Assembly (NCBI RefSeq): GCF_001439845.1 | Contig: NZ_JYLO01000022.1 | Coordinates: 1-64,000 of the forward strand | Length of the DNA stretch: 64,000 nucleotides | From: Pseudomonas lactis | GTDB lineage: Bacteria > Pseudomonadota > Gammaproteobacteria > Pseudomonadales > Pseudomonadaceae | Direction: 5' to 3' | Shown: positions 1 through 10,712 of the stretch, one piece after another | Position numbering within the stretch: position 1 is the stretch's first letter | How the letters are laid out: every line of letters begins with the position of its first letter | Program-made: the position numbers and the translations under genes | The notes under the pieces: generated by a model | What the model saw: the letters and a program-made list of their open reading frames with translations, nothing else | Database searches by the model: none | Told to the model about the DNA's origin: nothing

Positions 1-68
1 CAGTGAAACGATGCATCGCCGATGGTAGTGTGGGGTTTCCCCATGTGAGAGTAGGTCATCGTCAAGAT
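1..68 (+). rRNA. rrf: 5S ribosomal RNA, 3' part (truncated by window start)
   Basis: The first bases carry the conserved 3' half of gammaproteobacterial 5S rRNA, including the GAAACG..CGCCGATGGTAGTGTGGGG segment and GAGAGTAGG before the 3' strand of the terminal stem. About the first 50 nt lie outside the window. The exact 3' end (near base 68) is estimated from the terminal stem. A terminator follows directly, so this is the end of an rRNA operon that lies upstream. Confidence 0.93.
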
Positions 69-77
69 TAAATTCCG

Positions 78-113
78 AAACCCCAATTGCGAAAGCAGTT
101 GGGGTTTTGTTTT
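78..113 (+). terminator. Rho-independent terminator of the rRNA operon
   Basis: A hairpin with stem AAACCCCAAtTGC / GCAgTTGGGGTTT and a GAAA tetraloop is followed by TTTTGTTTT. It begins about 10 nt after the 5S end and closes the rRNA transcript. Confidence 0.9.
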
Positions 114-212
114 GGGCGCTCGAAAATCTCGACCCAGACTGATATCCAGCCTTTCTATGCAATGACCCTGCGCATGGCTATCATGCGTGCCTCATTCTGA
201 GGCGATATGTGC

Positions 213-1172
213 ATGCTGACGTTGTTGAAACTTCTGAAAGATGGTCAGTTCCATTCTGGAGAAGCGCTTGGCGCTGCCTTGGGCGTTAGTCGCAGTGCCG
301 TGTGGAAGCAGCTTCAGCATCTTGAGGCAGAATTGAATCTCCCCATTCATAAGGTGCGGGGCCGCGGATATAGATTGGCTGCGCCATTGGTGTTTTTGAA
401 TGCGCAGGAGATTTCTCTGGGCGCGGCTTCCTTGGCTTGGCCCGTTCACATTTTCGACTCCATTGATTCCACTAATGCTGAGGCTTTACGTCTTATCGGT
501 GCGGGCAGTGCGGCTCCTTTTGTTGTGCTGGCGGAGCAGCAAACGGCGGGTAGGGGGCGACGAGGCCGAAAGTGGGTCAGCCCATTTGCGCAAAACGTTT
601 ACTACAGCCTTGTATTGCGTATTGAGGGCGGTCTGCGGCAACTGGAAGGGCTGAGTCTGGTGGTGGGGCTGGCAGTCCTGCAGGCTCTGCGTGAGTCGGG
701 TGTGCGGGGTGCAGCTTTGAAGTGGCCAAACGACGTCCTGGTTGGGCAAAAGAAAATCTCAGGCATCTTGCTTGAGTTGGTGGGAGATCCTGCAGATATC
801 TGTCACGTTGTGCTAGGGATAGGTATCAATGTGAATATGCAGAAGGCTGTAGAGGTTGATCAGCAATGGACTTCGATGCAGCTCGAGGCTGGCTCTCCTG
901 TGGATCGTAATCACCTGGTGGCGCGTTTGGGTTTGCAACTACAAGCCTACCTAGATCGACACAAGGCTGCGGGTTTTGCAGGGTTGCAAGACGAATGGGA
1001 ACAGCATCACGCCTGGCAGGGGAAGTCCGTGTCTCTTATCGCGGGCGTCAATCAGATTGATGGGGTTGTGCTGGGCGTGGATCGTCAGGGCGCCTTGCGT
1101 TTGAATGTCGGTGGCGTTGAGAAAATATACAGCGGTGGTGAGTTAAGCCTGAGGTTGCGTGATGATTCTTGA
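213..1172 (+). CDS. birA: Bifunctional biotin ligase / biotin operon repressor BirA
   Basis: BirA attaches biotin to the carboxyl-carrier subunit of acetyl-CoA carboxylase. With its N-terminal helix-turn-helix it can also repress biotin genes. The 319-residue product shows the wHTH at about residues 10-55 (SRSAVWKQLQ recognition helix), the biotinyl-AMP loop GRGRRGRKW at about 113-121, a KWPNDV segment and an SH3-like C-terminal domain. I chose ATG 213 (MLTLLK) as the start. ATG 207 lies two codons upstream and is only 4 nt from the GAGG ribosome site, so it cannot be excluded. The gene overlaps the next one by 11 nt, which implies translational coupling with coaX. Confidence 0.96.
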   Translation: MLTLLKLLKDGQFHSGEALGAALGVSRSAVWKQLQHLEAELNLPIHKVRGRGYRLAAPLVFLNAQEISLGAASLAWPVHIFDSIDSTNAEALRLIGAGSAAPFVVLAEQQTAGRGRRGRKWVSPFAQNVYYSLVLRIEGGLRQLEGLSLVVGLAVLQALRESGVRGAALKWPNDVLVGQKKISGILLELVGDPADICHVVLGIGINVNMQKAVEVDQQWTSMQLEAGSPVDRNHLVARLGLQLQAYLDRHKAAGFAGLQDEWEQHHAWQGKSVSLIAGVNQIDGVVLGVDRQGALRLNVGGVEKIYSGGELSLRLRDDS

Positions 1173-1911
1173 GCTCGACTGTGGAAATAGCTTTATCAAA
1201 TGGCGTGTTCTTGAGTTGAGTGAGGCAACTGTTCGCGCGGAAGGCATCGCAGGTTCGGATATCGCGCTGATCGATAGTTTGGTGGCTTTGCCTGGTCTAT
1301 TGCTCACGCGTTGTCGGTTGGTGAGTGTTCGCGCGCTTGAGGAGACCGATAAGCTGATAGCAGCCTTGGTAGCGGCATTTGGCGTTGCTGTTTCCTGTGC
1401 AACGTCTGCTCAAGAAATGGGTGGAGTGCGCAATGGCTACGACGACTTCCAGCGCCTGGGGATGGATCGATGGCTGGCCATGCTGGGCGCGTTCAAGTTG
1501 GCGTCAGGTGCATGCTTGGTACTCGACTTTGGTACAGCGGCGACAGCAGATTTTATTGGTCCGGACGGTGGGCACCTGGGTGGGTTTATTTGCCCGGGTA
1601 TGCCGCTTATGCGGAATCAGCTGCGAACCCATACCCGCAAGATACGCTATGACGATGCGGCCGCTGAGCGGGCTCTGGAGCGTCTCTCTCCTGGTCGAAC
1701 GACCGTAGAGGCTGTCGAGCGTGGTTGTACGCTCATGCTTAGAGGGTTCGTGCTGACCCAGCTCGAGTTGGCCCGAGGCTATTGGGGGGAGGATTTCACG
1801 GTCTTCCTCACTGGAGGCGATGCCGACCTGGTCAGGGAAGCTGCGCCTCAGGCTCGGCTGGTCCCGGACCTGGTGTTTGTTGGTTTGGCGATGGCGTGTC
1901 CTTTGTCTTGA
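1162..1911 (+). CDS. coaX: Type III pantothenate kinase CoaX
   Basis: CoaX catalyses the first step of coenzyme A synthesis, ATP-dependent phosphorylation of pantothenate, in the cytosol. The 249-residue product begins with the phosphate-binding DxGNS motif (LDCGNSFIKW), has a GMDRW motif in the middle and a second nucleotide motif DFGTAATAD. All are hallmarks of the ASKHA-fold type III kinases. The start is ATG 1162 inside the end of birA; a GTG one codon upstream (1159) is also in frame. The birA-coaX pairing is usual in pseudomonads and places two cofactor-related genes in one transcript. Pseudomonas uses this K+-dependent, CoA-insensitive enzyme instead of CoaA. Confidence 0.95.
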   Translation: MILELDCGNSFIKWRVLELSEATVRAEGIAGSDIALIDSLVALPGLLLTRCRLVSVRALEETDKLIAALVAAFGVAVSCATSAQEMGGVRNGYDDFQRLGMDRWLAMLGAFKLASGACLVLDFGTAATADFIGPDGGHLGGFICPGMPLMRNQLRTHTRKIRYDDAAAERALERLSPGRTTVEAVERGCTLMLRGFVLTQLELARGYWGEDFTVFLTGGDADLVREAAPQARLVPDLVFVGLAMACPLS

Positions 1912-1918
1912 GGTGATT

Positions 1919-2365
1919 ATGCGCTGGCTGTTTTTACTTTTACTGGTTCTCAATGTTTTCTATTACGTCTGGCATCAGCAAGGGGCGCCATTGCGGGCCA
2001 AGGATGTCACGCCCTTGAGTCTCCATCGGGGAGCACAACAAGATATTCGCCTGCTGAGTGAGTCGGCAGATGCGGTGGCGCGGCGTGATCGGGCTAGGCC
2101 GGCGGAGGCGCAAAATACCTGCTTATACATCGGTGGGTTCTCTGATCGACGCCAAGCCTCCTCTCTCGAACAGAGGCTCACGAGCCTGGATATCAAGGTC
2201 AAGGTCCAGTTGCTGAACGCACCGGACGCCTCGGGTTATTGGTTGCGCGTAGCCCCTGAGAGCCGTCGCCTGGCTGACGATCTGCCCTTTGAAAGCCTTG
2301 CTAATGAATTCAATGAGTTAAAACATAAAATAATGCTGTGTGAAGGCATTGCAACTCTCGAATAG
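1919..2365 (+). CDS. Membrane-anchored SPOR-domain protein
   Basis: A 148-residue protein starts with a short cytoplasmic stub and one N-terminal hydrophobic helix (RWLFLLLLVLNVFYYVW). A variable linker and a C-terminal segment resembling a SPOR domain follow (CLYIGGFSDRRQASSLEQRL...GYWLRVAP, residues about 68-120). SPOR domains bind denuded septal peptidoglycan, so a cell-envelope or division role is possible, but this family member is uncharacterised to my knowledge. The start ATG 1919 lies 7 nt after coaX and has GAGGTGA upstream (overlapping the coaX stop), so the gene is probably the third member of the birA-coaX operon. It corresponds in position to PA4278 of P. aeruginosa. Confidence 0.8.
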   Translation: MRWLFLLLLVLNVFYYVWHQQGAPLRAKDVTPLSLHRGAQQDIRLLSESADAVARRDRARPAEAQNTCLYIGGFSDRRQASSLEQRLTSLDIKVKVQLLNAPDASGYWLRVAPESRRLADDLPFESLANEFNELKHKIMLCEGIATLE

Positions 2366-2466
2366 TTTGCATAGAATGGCGCCCGCTTCGCAGTGAAGAC
2401 CTTTAAGGGCTACAGTGCAAAGCTACCGTCAATGCAGCTAACCTCATAATTTAAATGAGAAAATGC

Positions 2467-2494
2467 TTGACAGAAGGTCGGCGTGATGTAAAAT
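2467..2494 (+). promoter_or_regulatory. Sigma70 promoter of the tRNA-Tyr/Gly/Thr transcript
   Basis: TTGACA, 16 nt spacer, TAAAAT, then a GC-rich stretch GCCGGCTCGC just before tRNA-Tyr. A GC-rich discriminator is typical of stable-RNA promoters under stringent control. The distance to the mature tRNA 5' end is 13 nt. Confidence 0.8.
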
Positions 2495-2507
2495 GCCGGC
2501 TCGCTTA

Positions 2508-2592
<85 letters not shown>

Positions 2593-2616
2593 TTTTTAGC
2601 GTGAGCTGCAAGCTCC

Positions 2617-2690
<74 letters not shown>

Positions 2691-2716
2691 AGTTTGCAGG
2701 TTGTGCAGGGTGTTTC

Positions 2717-2792
2717 GCTCTTGTAGCTCAGTTGGTAGAGCACACCCTTGGTAAGGGTGAGGTCAGCGGTTCAAATCCGCTCAAGAGCTCCA
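2717..2792 (+). tRNA. thrT: tRNA-Thr (anticodon GGT)
   Basis: A 76-nt cloverleaf with acceptor GCTCTTG / CAAGAGC, anticodon GGT at 2750-2752, T-loop TTCAAAT and encoded CCA. In P. aeruginosa and E. coli a tufB gene follows this tRNA; here a terminator does. Confidence 0.97.
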
Positions 2793-2798
2793 TATAAC

Positions 2799-2830
2799 AA
2801 GGCAGATATGAAAATATCTGCCTTTGTTTT
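2799..2830 (+). terminator. Rho-independent terminator after tRNA-Thr
   Basis: The near-perfect stem AAGGCAGATAT / ATATCTGCCTT with a GAAA loop is followed by TGTTTT. It ends the Tyr-Gly-Thr tRNA transcript 6 nt after the Thr CCA. Together with the promoter at 2887 it separates tRNA-Trp from the upstream tRNAs. The 143-bp gap 2793-2935 holds only this hairpin and that promoter. Confidence 0.85.
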
Positions 2831-2886
2831 AACAGCTGCCTCGGCTTGAATGTTGTTCGATGTTTCAGGTCTTGTGGGGTTGGTTG

Positions 2887-2915
2887 TTGTAAAGTCTTTT
2901 TCAGGCCTGCATAAT
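2887..2915 (+). promoter_or_regulatory. Candidate promoter for tRNA-Trp-secE-nusG
   Basis: TTGTAA, 17 nt spacer, CATAAT, followed by a GC-containing discriminator, 20 nt before tRNA-Trp. It is the best sigma70-like site in the gap and is needed because a terminator lies upstream. Identified by pattern only. Confidence 0.5.
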
Positions 2916-2935
2916 GGTCGGCCTGATTTTGTTTT

Positions 2936-3011
2936 AGGTCAGTAGCTCAATTGGCAGAGCGACGGTCTCCAAAACCGTAGGTTGGGGGTTCGATTCCCTC
3001 CTGACCTGCCA
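2936..3011 (+). tRNA. trpT: tRNA-Trp (anticodon CCA)
   Basis: A 76-nt cloverleaf with acceptor AGGTCAG / CTGACCT, anticodon CCA at 2969-2971, T-loop TTCGATT and encoded 3' CCA. It is probably co-transcribed with secE and nusG, whose first start codon is 46 nt downstream. Confidence 0.97.
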
Positions 3012-3056
3012 GATTCACGTGGTGTGTCTGGCTTTCTTTTCACAGGATCTTCATAG

Positions 3057-3425
3057 ATGACTCCTAAGGCTGAAGCTCAAAGCTCTCGTTTCGATCTGGT
3101 AAAGTGGCTCGCTGTAGTCGCCTTGGTGGTCGTAGGCGTTGTTGGCAATCAGTACTATTCTGCTTCGCCGATCCTGTACCGTGTACTCGCTTTGCTTGCC
3201 CTTGCTGCTGTAGCTGCCTTTGTAGGCCTGCAGACTGCCAAAGGCAAGTCCTTCGCGGTACTGGTTAAGGAAGCTCGCACCGAAATCCGTAAAGTCGTTT
3301 GGCCGACTCGCCAAGAAACCACGCAGACCACATTGATTGTCGTGGCTGTTGTTCTGGTTATGGCGTTGCTGTTGTGGGGGCTTGATTCCCTGCTCGGCTG
3401 GCTTGTTTCCTTGATTGTTGGCTAA
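3057..3425 (+). CDS. secE: Preprotein translocase subunit SecE
   Basis: SecE is the small essential clamp of the SecYEG protein-conducting channel in the inner membrane. The 122-residue product has two N-terminal hydrophobic helices (about residues 16-34 and 42-58). The conserved amphipathic cytoplasmic helix follows (FAVLVKEARTEIRKVVWPTRQETTQT, given here only by its core RKVVWPTRQE at about 79-88). A C-terminal transmembrane helix completes the standard three-helix gammaproteobacterial form. It lies between tRNA-Trp and nusG, with 9 nt to nusG, as in nearly all gammaproteobacteria. SecY is encoded at 28.8 kb in this window. Confidence 0.97.
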   Translation: MTPKAEAQSSRFDLVKWLAVVALVVVGVVGNQYYSASPILYRVLALLALAAVAAFVGLQTAKGKSFAVLVKEARTEIRKVVWPTRQETTQTTLIVVAVVLVMALLLWGLDSLLGWLVSLIVG

Positions 3426-3434
3426 GGGTGTCCC

Positions 3435-3968
3435 GTGGCTAAGCGTTGGTACGTTGTGCATGCTTACTCGGGTTACGAGAAGCATGTTATGCGCTCTTTG
3501 CTGGAGCGCGTAAAGCTGGCAGGCATGGAAGATGGCTTCGGCGAAATTCTGGTTCCCACTGAAGAAGTGGTTGAAATGCGGAATGGGCAGAAGCGCAAAA
3601 GCGAACGCAAGTTCTTCCCTGGCTACGTGCTGGTACAGATGGACATGAACGAAGGTACTTGGCACTTGGTCAAGGATACCCCTCGCGTCATGGGCTTCAT
3701 TGGCGGTACTGCCGATAAGCCTGCTCCGATCACCGATAAAGAGGCGGAAGCAATTCTGCGTCGTGTTGCTGACGGTAGCGACAAGCCCAAGCCGAAGACG
3801 TTGTTCGAGCCGGGTGAGGTTGTTCGCGTTACAGACGGTCCGTTTGCTGATTTCAACGGTACGGTCGAAGAAGTTAACTACGAAAAGAGCCGGATCCAAG
3901 TGGCAGTGCTCATTTTCGGTCGCTCTACTCCGGTAGAGTTGGAGTTCAGCCAGGTCGAGAAGGTCTAG
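3435..3968 (+). CDS. nusG: Transcription termination/antitermination factor NusG
   Basis: NusG bridges RNA polymerase to Rho or to ribosomal protein S10 and raises processivity of elongation. The 177-residue protein starts at a GTG preceded by AAGGGTG. It shows the NGN domain (WYVVHAYSGYEK at residues 5-16, then KVRKSERKFFPGYVLV-like core) and the C-terminal KOW domain (FEPGEVVRVTDGPFADFNGTV at about 123-143). It forms a transcription unit with secE, is followed by a terminator, and matches the usual family length. Confidence 0.97.
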   Translation: MAKRWYVVHAYSGYEKHVMRSLLERVKLAGMEDGFGEILVPTEEVVEMRNGQKRKSERKFFPGYVLVQMDMNEGTWHLVKDTPRVMGFIGGTADKPAPITDKEAEAILRRVADGSDKPKPKTLFEPGEVVRVTDGPFADFNGTVEEVNYEKSRIQVAVLIFGRSTPVELEFSQVEKV

Positions 3969-3984
3969 CTGGGCAAGCATCCCA

Positions 3985-4012
3985 ACCCCGCAGCTTCGGC
4001 TGTGGGGTTTTG
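3985..4012 (+). terminator. Terminator after nusG
   Basis: A hairpin ACCCCGCAGC-TTCG-GCTGTGGGGT followed by TTTTG. The TTCG tetraloop and U-run indicate an efficient intrinsic terminator separating secE-nusG from the rplKA transcript. Confidence 0.85.
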
Positions 4013-4041
4013 TCGTCACTGGGATAAACGCGCAAGTAACC

Positions 4042-4069
4042 GGGGAGCCTTTCGAGGCGTTTGAACCCG
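4042..4069 (+). promoter_or_regulatory. Putative L1 translational operator before rplK
   Basis: The leader folds as GGG..GCCT-TTCG-AGGC..CCC, a stem with an internal loop just upstream of the rplK ribosome site. This resembles the known mRNA site where excess ribosomal protein L1 binds to repress L11-L1 synthesis in E. coli, itself a mimic of the L1 site on 23S rRNA. Assigned by fold and position. Confidence 0.5.
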
Positions 4070-4084
4070 TAATTGGAGTGCCTC

Positions 4085-4516
4085 ATGGCCAAGAAGATTA
4101 CCGCTTACATCAAGCTGCAAGTGAAGGCCGCTCAGGCCAACCCTAGCCCACCCGTCGGTCCAGCTCTGGGTCAGCACGGCGTGAACATCATGGAATTCTG
4201 CAAGGCCTTCAACGCCCGTACTCAGGGTCTTGAGCCAGGTCTGCCGACTCCAGTGATCATCACTGTATACAGCGACCGTAGCTTCACCTTCGAAACCAAG
4301 TCGACCCCGGCTTCGGTTTTGCTGAAGAAAGCTGCCGGTCTGACTAGCGGTTCCGCTCGTCCTAACACCGTTAAGGTTGGCACTGTAACCCGTGCTCAGC
4401 TGGAAGAAATCGCGAAAACCAAAAACGCGGATCTGACTGCAGCTGATATGGATGCAGCCGTGCGTACCATCGCCGGTTCTGCTCGTAGCATGGGCCTTAA
4501 CGTGGAGGGTGTGTAA
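4085..4516 (+). CDS. rplK: 50S ribosomal protein L11
   Basis: L11 forms the flexible GTPase-associated stalk base with 23S rRNA helices 43-44 and is needed for RelA activation. The 143-residue product starts at ATG 4085 (MAKKITAYIKLQVKA), with TTGGAGTG as ribosome site. An in-frame ATG at 4073 would add four residues but lies upstream of that site. The proline-rich PSPPVGPALGQHG motif (about 21-33) and the C-terminal RNA-binding TVTRAQLEEIA region are intact. The stop overlaps the rplA start (TAATG), so L11 and L1 translation is coupled, as expected for L1 feedback control. Confidence 0.98.
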   Translation: MAKKITAYIKLQVKAAQANPSPPVGPALGQHGVNIMEFCKAFNARTQGLEPGLPTPVIITVYSDRSFTFETKSTPASVLLKKAAGLTSGSARPNTVKVGTVTRAQLEEIAKTKNADLTAADMDAAVRTIAGSARSMGLNVEGV

Positions 4517-5211
4517 TGGCTAAGCTGACCAAGCGCCAAAAGGCTATCGCCGGCAAAATCGAAGCGGGCAAGTCCTACAACTTCGTAGACGCTGCTGCCC
4601 TGCTGACCGAGCTGTCGACTGTCAAGTTCAGCGAGTCTGTTGACGTTGCTGTAAACCTGGGTGTTGACCCGCGTAAATCCGACCAGGTCGTTCGTAGCGC
4701 TACTGTGCTGCCACACGGCACTGGCAAGACTGTACGTGTTGCTGTCTTCACCCAAGGCCCAGCTGCTGAAGCTGCTCTGGCCGCTGGTGCTGATCGCGTT
4801 GGCATGGACGACCTGGCTGCCGAAATGAAAGGCGGCGACCTGAACTATGACGTCGTAATTGCTTCCCCGGATGCAATGCGCGTTGTAGGTCAGTTGGGTC
4901 AGATCCTCGGTCCACGTGGCCTGATGCCTAACCCTAAAGTCGGCACCGTAACGCCAGACGTAGCTACCGCGGTTAAAAACGCCAAGGCTGGTCAGGTTCG
5001 TTATCGCACCGACAAAAACGGCATCATTCACACCTCCGTTGGCAAAGTCGGCTTCGATGCCGTCAAGCTGAAGGAAAACGTTGAAGCCCTGATCGCTGAT
5101 CTGAAGCGTATCAAGCCTGCTTCCTCGAAAGGTATCTACGTTAAGCGCGTTACCCTGAGCACCACTATGGGCCCAGGTCTGGTCATCGACCAAGGCTCGC
5201 TGGACGTATAA
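4516..5211 (+). CDS. rplA: 50S ribosomal protein L1
   Basis: L1 builds the mobile L1 stalk that helps eject E-site tRNA, and it represses its own operon by binding the leader mRNA. The 231-residue protein has the family length. It contains the signature GPRGLMPNPKVGTVT at about residues 131-145 and the C-terminal conserved TMGPGLVIDQ segment. Its start overlaps the rplK stop by one base. The gene ends 200 nt before rplJ, and that gap contains the L10 leader. Confidence 0.98.
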   Translation: MAKLTKRQKAIAGKIEAGKSYNFVDAAALLTELSTVKFSESVDVAVNLGVDPRKSDQVVRSATVLPHGTGKTVRVAVFTQGPAAEAALAAGADRVGMDDLAAEMKGGDLNYDVVIASPDAMRVVGQLGQILGPRGLMPNPKVGTVTPDVATAVKNAKAGQVRYRTDKNGIIHTSVGKVGFDAVKLKENVEALIADLKRIKPASSKGIYVKRVTLSTTMGPGLVIDQGSLDV

Positions 5212-5410
5212 GACATAAATTGGCGCAAGTAATTGCGCCAATTGAAAGATTGGGGTCCCTGCCTGGCGGGGGCTATCCAAGACCGTAGGCGACGCAAGTC
5301 TTAAACCAACAAGCCTACGCAGATGGTGCTCCCGGTTCCTTACCGAATCAGACACCAAAACGACATCAGGCCTAGGCCAGATGAAACGGTAACAAGCAGG
5401 AGTTAAACCC
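5212..5410 (+). promoter_or_regulatory. Ribosomal protein L10 leader (rplJL autoregulatory region)
   Basis: This 199-nt gap begins with a strong hairpin TTGGCGCAA..TTGCGCCAA (5220-5241). It continues into a structured segment with complementary blocks (GTAGGC / GCCTAC near 5285 and 5311) typical of the leader where the L10-L12 complex represses translation. In E. coli the equivalent region also contains the rplJ promoter. I see no convincing sigma70 promoter here, so readthrough from rplKA is possible. Confidence 0.65.
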
Positions 5411-5911
5411 GTGGCAATTAATCTCGAAGACAAGAAGGCCATCGTCGCTGAAGTCAACGAGGCTGCCAAAGCTGCTCTGTCCGCTGTCGTGGCTGATGCC
5501 CGTGGTGTGACAGTAGGCGCTATGACCGGACTCCGTAAAGAGGCTCGTGAAGCTGGCGTATACGTACGTGTTGTACGTAACACCCTGCTCAAGCGCGCTG
5601 TTGCTGACACTGAATACAGTGTTCTCAACGACGTGTTCACCGGCCCGACTCTGATCGCGTTCTCTAAAGATCATCCAGGCGCTGCTGCCCGTTTGTTCAA
5701 AGAATTCGCCAAGAGTCAGGATAAGTTCGAGATCAAGGCAGCTGCGTTCGAGGGCAAGTTCCTCGCAGCTAACCAAATCGACGTACTGGCAACACTGCCG
5801 ACCCGTAACGAAGCTATTTCGCAGCTGATGAGCGTGATTCAAGGCGCTACCAGCAAGCTGGCTCGTACTCTGGCTGCAGTTCGCGAGCAAAAAGAAGCTG
5901 CCGCAGCCTAA
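5411..5911 (+). CDS. rplJ: 50S ribosomal protein L10
   Basis: L10 anchors L7/L12 dimers to the ribosome and with them represses its own mRNA. The product of 166 residues begins at a GTG (MAINLEDKKAIV) after AGGAGTTAAACCC. The N-terminal rRNA-binding domain includes the conserved ARGVTVGAMTGLRKEAREAGV stretch (part at about 30-50). The C-terminal helix that carries L12 dimers ends in an Ala/Glu-rich tail. It is separated from rplL by 78 nt. Confidence 0.98.
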   Translation: MAINLEDKKAIVAEVNEAAKAALSAVVADARGVTVGAMTGLRKEAREAGVYVRVVRNTLLKRAVADTEYSVLNDVFTGPTLIAFSKDHPGAAARLFKEFAKSQDKFEIKAAAFEGKFLAANQIDVLATLPTRNEAISQLMSVIQGATSKLARTLAAVREQKEAAAA

Positions 5912-5989
5912 GGCTGAGCAAATTCTCTCGCGTATTTTTGTTTATTTCGATGGCCGCGTAGGCCGTCCCCCAATTCAGGAAATACAGCA

Positions 5990-6355
5990 ATGTCTATCTC
6001 CCAAGACGATATCCTCAACGCCGTAGCTGAAATGTCGGTTCTGCAGGTTGTTGAGCTGATCAAAGCTTTCGAAGAAAAATTCGGCGTTTCCGCTGCCGCT
6101 GCTTCCGCTGGCCCAGCTGTTGCTGCTGTCGCTGCTGAAGAGCAAACCGAATTCAACGTCATGCTGCTGGAAGCTGGCGAGAAGAAAGTAAACGTGATCA
6201 AGGCAGTACGTGAACTGACCGGTCTGGGCCTGAAAGAAGCCAAGGCTGTAGTTGACGGCGCTCCTGCCCAGGTTCTGGAAGCTGTGTCGAAAGACGCCGC
6301 TGACAAAGCCAAAGCTACTCTGGAAGAAGCAGGCGCTAAAGTCGAGCTGAAGTAA
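5990..6355 (+). CDS. rplL: 50S ribosomal protein L7/L12
   Basis: L7/L12 is the multicopy acidic stalk protein that recruits EF-G, EF-Tu and other GTPases. The 121-residue product has the N-terminal dimerisation domain (SISQDDILNAVAEMSVLQVVEL), an Ala-rich hinge (residues about 37-50) and the conserved C-terminal factor-binding domain (KVNVIKAVRELTGLGLKEAK at about 65-84). A good ribosome site (CAGGAAATACAGCA) precedes the start. It is followed by an attenuator-like hairpin before rpoB, which would adjust the ratio of L12 to RNA polymerase. Confidence 0.98.
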   Translation: MSISQDDILNAVAEMSVLQVVELIKAFEEKFGVSAAAASAGPAVAAVAAEEQTEFNVMLLEAGEKKVNVIKAVRELTGLGLKEAKAVVDGAPAQVLEAVSKDAADKAKATLEEAGAKVELK

Positions 6356-6401
6356 GCATCGACCTTGCGTCTCCAGCCCAAGCGTTAAGCTGAAGGCTGA
6401 T

Positions 6402-6430
6402 GGCTGGTGGCTCTTGCCACCGGCCTTTTT
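6402..6430 (+). terminator. Partial terminator/attenuator between rplL and rpoB
   Basis: The stem GGCTGGTGGC / GCCACCGGCC with loop TCTT is followed by TTTTTCCG. In E. coli an attenuator at this place lets only part of the rplJL transcripts enter rpoBC. The same role is inferred here; the rest of the 219-nt gap shows no promoter I would defend. Confidence 0.75.
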
Positions 6431-6574
6431 CCGTTCTTGGCTGTCGACTCGGTCGCCGCCATTAACGCGCTGTAGCCACCCGAAGCGGTGGTGCAAACCA
6501 TGGGGTTTGCAAGATTTTCTGGCTGCTCCCGTCGGAGGGGCCAAACAAGCAGGTGACCAAGCTGGGGAACGCTG

Positions 6575-10648
<4,074 letters not shown>

Positions 10649-10663
10649 CACGTGACGCGAATC

Positions 10664-10690
10664 GAGAGCGGGGCTGTTTAGCCCGCTCTC
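10664..10690 (+). other. Intercistronic hairpin between rpoB and rpoC
   Basis: GAGAGCGGG pairs with CCCGCTCTC around a TGTTTAG loop. There is no U-run, so this is unlikely to be a terminator. It probably shields or positions the strong rpoC ribosome site (GGAGGAAAGG) that begins 12 nt later. Confidence 0.6.
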
Positions 10691-10712
10691 TGCTCCGCCA
10701 GGAGGAAAGGCC

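Noticed and set aside
2793..2935. Remnant of tufB between the tRNA genes
   Set aside because: No stretch resembling EF-Tu coding sequence was found in this 143-bp gap; it contains only a terminator and a promoter candidate.
3051..4019. Minus-strand open frame opposite secE-nusG
   Set aside because: It is an antisense shadow of two certain genes and lacks any recognisable domain or ribosome site.
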